Assembly: GCA_024401915.1 (NCBI GenBank)
Contig: JAKSKA010000010.1
Location: forward strand, 1-15,324
DNA: 15,324 nucleotides
Source of the DNA: Bacteroidales bacterium
Lineage (GTDB): Bacteria; Bacteroidota; Bacteroidia; Bacteroidales; UBA932
Direction: 5' to 3'
The notes beneath the pieces are model-generated. The model saw only the letters and a list, made by a program, of their open reading frames with translations, was not told where the DNA came from and did no database searches. The position numbers were made by a program, and so were the translations under genes. This document shows, piece after piece, positions 1 to 5,422 of the stretch (its first letter is position 1; each line of letters opens with the position of its first letter).

Positions 1-54
1 GGTGCCATCGCGGTCCGGGAGAGATGGCCGTATGGTTCGACAGAAGGTGACCGT

Positions 55-1593
55 CTAGTCCGGCCTCTGGTGGAACCATTCGAAATCGGCGTATCCGCCC
101 GGAGCAGCCGTCGAATAGCAGAACAGGGCGTTCCGGTAACCCGTGAACAGGTCCAGGGTGAATCTCATATGCAGGACGTAATCAAGTGTCACCCAGTCTA
201 TTCCGTTGAATGAAAAAGAGAAGGTGGCGGAGTCGCTGTCAAAATCATAGGCTATCCTGAGATATGCCTTTGTCCCTTTGATCTTCTCCCTGTAGATGTC
301 GATGGAATGCCACTTGTTGCGTCCCTCGGGAGATGTGGCCTTGAGCACGATGTATTTTTCCCCGTCGGCATCCACCTCCGCTCCTATCGAGGCGTTGCGG
401 CTCTGGAATGCGCACAGACCGGCATAGTCTCCGCTCTGGAGGCCCGACACGTCCAACGCCGTTTCAACAGTGCTGCGGGGGCCGACTGCTCGTTGCGTTA
501 TAGTGTTGCGTGCATCCATTATGGACGTTGCCGTTCCGCAGGTCCTCAGACGCAGCCATCCGGGACGCTCGGACAGGGACCAGCAGCTGTTGTCCGGCTT
601 GTGGTTCCACTGCCAGACCAGAGCGAGGCTGTCAGATTCGAATTCATCGGAAGACCACACGTAATCGCCGCCCTGAAGCGGAAGGGTGTGGGCGAATGTC
701 TTTTCGGGTATTCCGTTGTCTCCGAGAACGGGCCAGCCGTCTGTCCAGGTGACCCTCTGCAGGGTAGGGATGCGGCCGACGGCACCGTGGTCCTGAAACA
801 TAATCGCATACCAATTGCCGTCAGGAGTGTCCACGATGGCGCCCTGGGCCACTCCATCCTTCCTGCCGTCGAAGGCTCCGCTGAGTACCGTGCGGGATTC
901 CCACGGTCCTTCAAGGCTGCGGGAACGCCAGCAGGTCTCCGTCCGTACGCCGCCTGCGGGCCAGTCTATGACAAGCACGTAATACCAATCCCCTATGTGG
1001 TATGCTCTCGAGCCTTCCGCCCTGAGCATATACCCTTCGGACGGGGCCTCGAACAGCAGCCTCGGAGCGGTGCCTTTCTTCATTGCAGAGCAGTCCGGTT
1101 CCAGTTCGGCGATGAATATCTTCCCGTTTCCCCAGATGCTGTACACGCGTCCGTCATCATCGAAGAGCAGGGTTGCGTCGTGCATCGTCCATGGCAGTTC
1201 CACGCGTTTCCAGGGCCCGTTGACAATATCCTCCGTGCTGTACAGGTAGCTGTTGTCCTTTTTCTCATTTGTAATGAAAAGCGCATAGAAGGTGCCGTCG
1301 TGATACCTCAGGGATGTGGCCCACTGGCCTTTGCCATAGGCGTTCTTTCCGTCCTTGAGGCAGTGGATGTCACTGTCGTCCAGACAGTCATAGACATAAT
1401 TCACGATTTTCCAGTGCACGAGATCACGGGAATGCATTATCGGTGCTCCGGGGCAGTAATACATGGTTGTACTGACCATATAGTAATCCTCCCCGACACG
1501 GATGACGTCATTGTCGGGGATATCGGTGTATATGAGCGGATTCGCCCATTGGAACAGGGCGGACGCAAGAGCAGCAAGAAGAAATGGAAACAT
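55..1593 (-). CDS. Secreted GH43 glycosidase (alpha-L-arabinofuranosidase / beta-xylosidase type)
   Basis: Predicted 512-residue exo-acting glycosidase that removes arabinofuranose or xylose from plant hemicellulose or its oligosaccharides. The N-terminal five-bladed propeller spans about residues 17-310. The GH43 triad is readable: general base D27 in DIPDNDVIRVG, pKa-modulating D139 in MHDATLLFDDDG, and general acid E193 in AEGSRAYHIGD. The Pro that usually follows the base Asp is Asn28 here. Residues about 320-512 look like the concanavalin-like C-terminal domain common in beta-xylosidase-type GH43 proteins. The first 15 residues are hydrophobic and could be a signal peptide, but they lack the usual Lys/Arg. 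No in-frame ATG lies further upstream, and the promoter box sits just 26 nt before this ATG, so I keep this start. The stop is TAG. The domain order resembles subfamily 12, but I cannot fix the subfamily. The family call is firm; the substrate is inference. Confidence 0.9.
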   Translation of the reverse strand: MFPFLLAALASALFQWANPLIYTDIPDNDVIRVGEDYYMVSTTMYYCPGAPIMHSRDLVHWKIVNYVYDCLDDSDIHCLKDGKNAYGKGQWATSLRYHDGTFYALFITNEKKDNSYLYSTEDIVNGPWKRVELPWTMHDATLLFDDDGRVYSIWGNGKIFIAELEPDCSAMKKGTAPRLLFEAPSEGYMLRAEGSRAYHIGDWYYVLVIDWPAGGVRTETCWRSRSLEGPWESRTVLSGAFDGRKDGVAQGAIVDTPDGNWYAIMFQDHGAVGRIPTLQRVTWTDGWPVLGDNGIPEKTFAHTLPLQGGDYVWSSDEFESDSLALVWQWNHKPDNSCWSLSERPGWLRLRTCGTATSIMDARNTITQRAVGPRSTVETALDVSGLQSGDYAGLCAFQSRNASIGAEVDADGEKYIVLKATSPEGRNKWHSIDIYREKIKGTKAYLRIAYDFDSDSATFSFSFNGIDWVTLDYVLHMRFTLDLFTGYRNALFCYSTAAPGGYADFEWFHQRPD

Positions 1594-1619
1594 CGGTTTG
1601 GAAAATGAACGACACGTGT

Positions 1620-1652
1620 CAAATTTACGAATATATCCGTTACAGATTGCAA
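1620..1652 (-). promoter_or_regulatory. Putative Bacteroidota promoter of the GH43 gene
   Basis: On the minus strand a perfect TAnnTTTG -7 box (TAAATTTG, 1627-1620) lies 26 nt before the GH43 ATG. A TTG (1652-1650) lies 22 nt upstream of the box, a little further than the usual spacing for the -33 element. The predicted transcript start is near 1615, giving a leader of about 22 nt. No Shine-Dalgarno is visible, as is usual in this phylum. Confidence 0.5.
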
Positions 1653-1653
1653 C
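1643..1653. promoter_or_regulatory. Shared motif CAGATTGCAAC, copy 1 (candidate operator)
   Basis: This 11 bp sequence recurs exactly, in the same orientation, at 8077-8087 in the regulator/operon intergenic region. Here it covers the -33 area of the GH43 promoter. On the minus strand it reads GTTGCAATCTG, and both copies have an A/T-rich run just 5' of it. It could be a binding site of the HTCS AraC-type domain. With two copies the support is modest. Confidence 0.3.
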
Positions 1654-1853
1654 TATTTTTGGGTCAATAACAAGATCCGTGTGATGCGCCCCGGCGATGA
1701 GGACCTGAAAGATCAGAATGGCTATGCTCTGGCAACCAATTTCTATCTCAGCTCAACCAATCTGCCTGAAGCCTTTGTCAAGGAACGTGAAAAAGTCAAG
1801 GAGCTCGGTTTCTGGCGCTATCAGAAAATTACGGACTGATAAATTAACATATT

Positions 1854-1974
1854 ATGCGTAGATTCATTTCTTTATTTGCTGCAGGCATACTTGTCTGCTC
1901 CAACCTTTGTGTCCAAGTTGCTTGTCCGCAAAGTCGAATGGTCAGAAGACGGCTGGCCCGTCGTGAATCTTTAA
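1854..1974 (+). pseudogene. Internally deleted secreted glycosidase remnant (signal peptide joined to a GH43-like tail)
   Basis: ATG at 1854 begins a clear signal peptide, MRRFISLFAAGILVCSNLC. After about 20 codons the sequence stops making sense in that frame, which closes at 1992-1994 after 46 residues rich in Arg. In the next frame, from 1915 to TAA at 1972-1974, it reads KLLVRKVEWSEDGWPVVNL. This resembles the C-terminal strand of GH43 arabinanase/arabinosidase domains (VRxxxWxxDGWPVV). The simplest reading is a GH43-type gene that lost its whole middle, with the breakpoint near 1914-1920 joining the ends out of frame. The last TAA overlaps the stop of the convergent GH51 gene. The signal peptide is clear; the GH43 identity of the tail rests on 19 residues. 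Confidence 0.5.
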
Positions 1975-3944
1975 CGCTGGATTACGTAGATTGAGAAGCA
2001 GTAGGGCTCGATGGTGGTTGACATCGTAGGGCCTTCTTTTTCGAAGCTTTCGCTTGAAGGCACGATGTTCTCAGGCAGGGCCAGGGAATTGTCCTCGTAG
2101 AGTTTGTCTGACACGAGCTTGATGCACTCGACGCCCTTCACGCTTTCTTTCTTCTTGAGCCCTTTGAAGTTGAGGGCTATATCCTGTGCCTTATCGGATG
2201 TATTTATCACTTTGACGTAAACCTTGTCTCCATCGGCAACTGCGCTTGCAAACAGACCGTTCTGGCCTTCAGCGCCGGTAACGTTGGCTCCGTTCATCGT
2301 GAGGGTCAGCGCATTCTGTCCCTTGTACTGTCCGTAGAGTTGCTGTACGTGCCAGCTGACGGTGCGGAAGGAGTTGAGATTGTCGTACCATATGAGGTCG
2401 GGCCTCCACTGCCAGCCTTCAACGTGGGCGAAAAGAGGGGCGTAGGTGGCCATATGCACTATGTCGGCATTGCGCTCTATGGTGGTCATGAATGCAGCTT
2501 CGAGGAGGGAAGCGTAGAAATGGTTCCATTTCCTGCCTTTGGCGTGGCAGGCGTATTCTCCGGCGAACACCTTCGGACCTTTCCTGTCATAGCTGTCATA
2601 GCGAGCGCCCTGGGCCAGGAACCAGTCGTAGGGACGATAGAAGTGTTCGTCCACAAGATCTGCACCGAGCTTCTTCATCTCAGGCCACAGATAGTCGAAC
2701 TGTTCTCCCTCCGAATTGGGACCGGAAGAACCCACAATCTTTATTTCGGGATATTCGGCGCGTATGGCTTCGATGAACGGTTTGAGCCTTTCGGGATAGA
2801 GGCTGCCCCACTGTTCGTTGCCGACGCCTATGAATTTGAGGCCGAACGGCTCGGGGTGACCCATAGATGCACGGAGACCTCCCCATTTTGTATCGGTGCC
2901 TCCGTTCGCGAATTCTATGAGATCAAGGGCATCCTGGATATAGGGCTGGAGCTCGTTTACGGGAACGTGCGCATCCTCATTGTCATTCTGGAACTGGCAG
3001 GCCAGACCGCAGCTGACTATGGGCAGAGGCTCTGCGCCTATTTCCTCCGAGAGCTGGAAGAACTCGTAGAATCCGAGCCCGTAGCTCTGGTAGTAGTCAG
3101 GATAGAACCTGTGGGGGAATGTGTACTCCCAACGGTTTTCGTTCAGGGGGCGGTTCTCCACGGGACCTACCGAATTTTTCCAGTTGTATCTGGTGTCAAG
3201 GTCGGTTCCTTCCACTATGCATCCTCCGGGGAAGCGGAATACGCCGGGGTGCAGGTCATAGAGCGCCTGGGCGAGATCCTTGCGGAGTCCGTTCTCGTGG
3301 CCCTTCCAGGTATCCACGGGGAAAAGCGACAGATGCTCGAGGTCAACGCTGCCTCCGCGGCTCTCAAGGAAAACTCTCAGCACGGCTTTCGGGTTGGTTT
3401 CCCTTGCGGTTAAAAGAATCTGGTATTTTTTCCATTCGGCGGAGTTCACCGTGATATGGTCCTGCGTATAGAAGTGCTCTTCACCCATTGAGGCTGTGTT
3501 GACCAGCTCTATGCGGAGCGTTTCGCTTTTGCCCTCGGGTACGCGCGCCCATACGGAGAAACGGTACTGCTCACCCTTTTTGACTCCTATCCCGAAGAAA
3601 CCTTCGTTGTCCAGACCGGTCCATTTGTGAGGATGCCCGGGTTCGGTGAGGCGGACATAGTGGGGATTGCGCTCGAAAGGTCCGTCATTCAGTACGTCGA
3701 CTTTTCCGAAGGCTTTCCATCCCTGAAGGCGGTCCTGGGGAAATTCGAACGAACGGTTCTTGAGCAGCTCGGCATACAGGCCTCCGTCTGCGGCGAAATT
3801 GATGTCCTCAAAGAAGATTCCGTACATCGTAGGCTGTATCGGAGCGCCTTTTTTCTTGAGGTTGATGTCAAAATTGTTAACCTGCGCATTGGCGGTGAAT
3901 GCCAGAGATGCGGCAAGAAGGAAAAGAATTTTCTTTGCTTTCAT
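1971..3944 (-). CDS. Secreted GH51 alpha-L-arabinofuranosidase
   Basis: Predicted 657-residue retaining enzyme releasing terminal L-arabinofuranose from arabinan, arabinoxylan or their oligosaccharides, probably in the periplasm. The signal peptide is MKAKKILFLLAASLAFTANA with cleavage before Q21. The family's N-terminal signature IQPTMYGIFFEDINFAADGG is at about 36-55. A carbohydrate-binding beta-sandwich follows (about 75-210, with WKAFG and YRFSVWARV strands), then the catalytic barrel (about 220-520). The acid/base is E377 in GVGNEQWG and the nucleophile is E463 in VFAGEYA. The C-terminal beta-sandwich closes the protein, as in Bacteroides GH51 enzymes of similar length. The gene stands alone on the minus strand with its own promoter 26 nt upstream. 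Its TAA shares the palindrome TTAA (1971-1974) with the stop of the plus-strand remnant. Family assignment is firm; the exact substrate is not. Confidence 0.95.
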   Translation of the reverse strand: MKAKKILFLLAASLAFTANAQVNNFDINLKKKGAPIQPTMYGIFFEDINFAADGGLYAELLKNRSFEFPQDRLQGWKAFGKVDVLNDGPFERNPHYVRLTEPGHPHKWTGLDNEGFFGIGVKKGEQYRFSVWARVPEGKSETLRIELVNTASMGEEHFYTQDHITVNSAEWKKYQILLTARETNPKAVLRVFLESRGGSVDLEHLSLFPVDTWKGHENGLRKDLAQALYDLHPGVFRFPGGCIVEGTDLDTRYNWKNSVGPVENRPLNENRWEYTFPHRFYPDYYQSYGLGFYEFFQLSEEIGAEPLPIVSCGLACQFQNDNEDAHVPVNELQPYIQDALDLIEFANGGTDTKWGGLRASMGHPEPFGLKFIGVGNEQWGSLYPERLKPFIEAIRAEYPEIKIVGSSGPNSEGEQFDYLWPEMKKLGADLVDEHFYRPYDWFLAQGARYDSYDRKGPKVFAGEYACHAKGRKWNHFYASLLEAAFMTTIERNADIVHMATYAPLFAHVEGWQWRPDLIWYDNLNSFRTVSWHVQQLYGQYKGQNALTLTMNGANVTGAEGQNGLFASAVADGDKVYVKVINTSDKAQDIALNFKGLKKKESVKGVECIKLVSDKLYEDNSLALPENIVPSSESFEKEGPTMSTTIEPYCFSIYVIQR

Positions 3945-3970
3945 TTCGGTCTGGTTGTTATTGTTGTGAA

Positions 3971-3978
3971 CAAATATA
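3971..3978 (-). promoter_or_regulatory. Putative Bacteroidota -7 box of the GH51 gene
   Basis: The minus strand reads TATATTTG, a perfect TAnnTTTG box, 26 nt before the GH51 ATG. The predicted start of transcription is near 3966, with an A-rich leader of about 22 nt. No convincing TTTG is seen at the -33 distance. The box-to-ATG distance is identical to that of the GH43 gene. Confidence 0.5.
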
Positions 3979-4153
3979 CAAGGAAAAAATCATTATATGT
4001 ATTTGCGGTTAAGGCAATTAATACTTATCTGACGTATTGGAAGCAATGGCTCCCTCTTTTCGACTTTTGTCTCTTTCATCTTTTCAACCTCACCGATACC
4101 TGCTACGGCCAGCCCATCCGTCCTGTCTTCTCCATAAGATTTACAGAGAGCAG

Positions 4154-4172
4154 ATAACCCGGGTCCGGTTAT
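4154..4172 (-). terminator. Weak inverted repeat at the end of the regulator gene
   Basis: ATAACC and GGTTAT flank a 7 nt loop, and the hairpin includes the TAA stop codon of the regulator (4169-4171). No T-run follows on the minus strand, so it is not a convincing intrinsic terminator. The rest of 3979-4153 holds no gene I can support. Confidence 0.15.
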
Positions 4173-5401
4173 TTGGAGCCGTTCGCATCATCCCCGTCGG
4201 GATCTCGCTTCGCTTTGGAGGGGACGTACCCGTAGAATTCCTTGTAGCACTTGCTGAAATAGCGAGGGGAGGTGAAGCCGACTTCGTAACTGATTTCCGA
4301 GATGGTAAGACCGCTTTGCATAAGCAGTCTTTCGGCGTGGCGGAGCCTGACGATCTTGATGAATTCCGAGGGGGTGTGGCCGGTGGCGGCGACCATGCGG
4401 CGGTAGATGTTGGCCCGCGACATTCCAATGGCTTCGGCAATCTGTTCCACGCTCAATTCGCTTTCGATAATGTGTTCTTCGATGAAGGCCGTCACTTTGT
4501 CAACGAATTTTCGGTCCACGGACACCACTTTTCGTCCCTCAATGCGGACCTTCAATTTGCCGGATGTGTCGATGCCGGTCTGGGATACGAGGATGGCGAT
4601 ATGCTCCTGGAGAACCTTGATGTCAAACGGCTTCGTGAAGTAGTCGTCCGCCCCGCAATCACGGCTTTTCTTCTCGTTTTCGTCGGTAAGCCGCGCCGTC
4701 AGCATGACGACCGGGATGTTGGTCGTCGCCGGATTGGCCTTGATCCTCCGGCAGAGTTCGTTGCCGTCCATGTTGGGCATCATCACATCCGAGAGCACGA
4801 TGTCGGGACGGAAGGTTTCCATCTTGTTCAACGCCGCCTGCCCGTCCGTGGCCGTGATGATGTTGTATTCGGAAGAGAGGACGCCGGACAGATAATCCAG
4901 GAAGTCATCGCTGTCGTCCACAAGCAGCAGGTTGATCCTCCTGGCGGCGGGCCGGGCCGTATCAACGTCTGCAGGCGTTTCTTCCTGGTATATCGAACTC
5001 TTCACGAATCCGTCTCCTGAGGCTTTGCATTCCTTTGCGGGAATGAACACCGTAAATGTCGCGCCACCGCCGGGGGTGTCGGAAACTTCGACCCGTCCTT
5101 CATGCATATGGACATATTCCCGGACGATGTTGAGTCCGATTCCGCTTCCGCCCTTGTTCGCGGAGCCTTCGCCCTGCCAGAAACGGTCGAACAGATGCGG
5201 TTTTTCCTTGTCGGGGATTCCCTTGCCGTTATCGGACACCCGGATGATGGCGTCGCCGCCATCCAGGGTAAGGTCGACATTCACCCGTCCGCCCTCATCG
5301 GTATATTTGATGGCGTTACTGAGGAGGTTGGTCACCACCTTCGAGCTCTTATCCTCGTCAAATTCCCTTTCGATATGGTCCTTCGAGGTCCGGAAGGTCA
5401 C
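4169..5401 (-). CDS. C-terminal half of a hybrid two-component regulator (HATPase, receiver, AraC HTH)
   Basis: This is the downstream half of one HTCS gene, cut from its sensor half by the in-frame TAG at 5420-5422. Counting from the GTG at 5401 it has 410 residues. The histidine-kinase ATPase domain (about 1-122) has N box NLLSNA (25-30), G1 VSDNGKGIP and G2 GGSGIGL. The receiver domain is at about 156-272, with acidic D162/D163, phospho-acceptor D205 in LSDVMMP and K257 in YFTKPFD. The AraC-type double helix-turn-helix is at about 305-400, ending in GFTSPRYFSKCYKEFYGYVPS. If made separately it could still bind DNA but would lack the sensor and the phospho-acceptor histidine. The GTG lies 18 nt after the TAG with AAGGAG directly after the stop codon, so reinitiation is conceivable. 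The reading frame continues upward without a frameshift, so a nonsense mutation or sequence error is the main alternative. Confidence 0.85.
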   Translation of the reverse strand: MTFRTSKDHIEREFDEDKSSKVVTNLLSNAIKYTDEGGRVNVDLTLDGGDAIIRVSDNGKGIPDKEKPHLFDRFWQGEGSANKGGSGIGLNIVREYVHMHEGRVEVSDTPGGGATFTVFIPAKECKASGDGFVKSSIYQEETPADVDTARPAARRINLLLVDDSDDFLDYLSGVLSSEYNIITATDGQAALNKMETFRPDIVLSDVMMPNMDGNELCRRIKANPATTNIPVVMLTARLTDENEKKSRDCGADDYFTKPFDIKVLQEHIAILVSQTGIDTSGKLKVRIEGRKVVSVDRKFVDKVTAFIEEHIIESELSVEQIAEAIGMSRANIYRRMVAATGHTPSEFIKIVRLRHAERLLMQSGLTISEISYEVGFTSPRYFSKCYKEFYGYVPSKAKRDPDGDDANGSK

Positions 5402-5419
5402 AGTGATGCCTTTCTCCTT

Positions 5420-5422
5420 CTA
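5420..5422 (-). other. In-frame amber codon interrupting the HTCS gene
   Basis: On the minus strand the codons read GTG GAA CAG TTC CTG GCA TAG AAG GAG AAA GGC ATC, which is VEQFLA-stop-KEKGI. Both sides are in the same frame and fit the normal linker between the HisKA dimerisation helices and the first strand of the ATPase domain. One base change from CAG, GAG or AAG would give this stop. Apart from it, the frame is open from the GTG at 8041 to the TAA at 4169. Confidence 0.9.

Larger units (their letters stand above)
1609..1839 (+). pseudogene. 3' remnant of an unidentified plus-strand gene
   Basis: An open frame of 76 codons runs to TGA at 1837-1839 with no start codon until an ATG at 1684. 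From about residue NKIRVMRPGDEDL to the end (FWRYQKITD) the composition looks like the C-terminal end of a real soluble protein. I do not recognise the family. The upstream part of the frame overlaps the promoter of the oppositely oriented GH43 gene, so the true remnant probably begins near 1655-1680 and the rest of the gene has been replaced. A second remnant follows 14 nt later in the same direction, as expected for two genes of a lost operon. Confidence 0.45.

Noticed and set aside
1..54. End of a plus-strand gene at the left edge
   Set aside because: A short frame ends at TAG 56-58, but 18 codons without recognisable similarity cannot support a gene.
1594..1970. Insertion sequence or transposase remnant in the scar
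   Set aside because: No terminal inverted repeats, target duplications or transposase-like residues were found; the fragments look like ordinary secreted-protein gene ends.
3993..4168. A minus-strand open frame between the HTCS stop and the GH51 promoter, ending at TAA 3993-3995, with a charged, protein-like stretch (GIGEVEKMKETKVEKREPLL)
   Set aside because: It has no suitable start codon, overlaps the HTCS end in another frame, and I recognise no family. It may be chance or an eroded gene end; not enough to annotate.
4154..4172. Strong intrinsic terminator after the HTCS gene
   Set aside because: The hairpin is short and has no T-run, so it is listed only as a weak repeat.
5420..5422. TAG read as an amino acid (stop reassignment or pyrrolysine)
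   Set aside because: TAG appears to be the normal stop of the GH43 gene (55-57), no other in-frame TAG lies within a gene here, and no pyrrolysine machinery is seen. Mutation or error is simpler.
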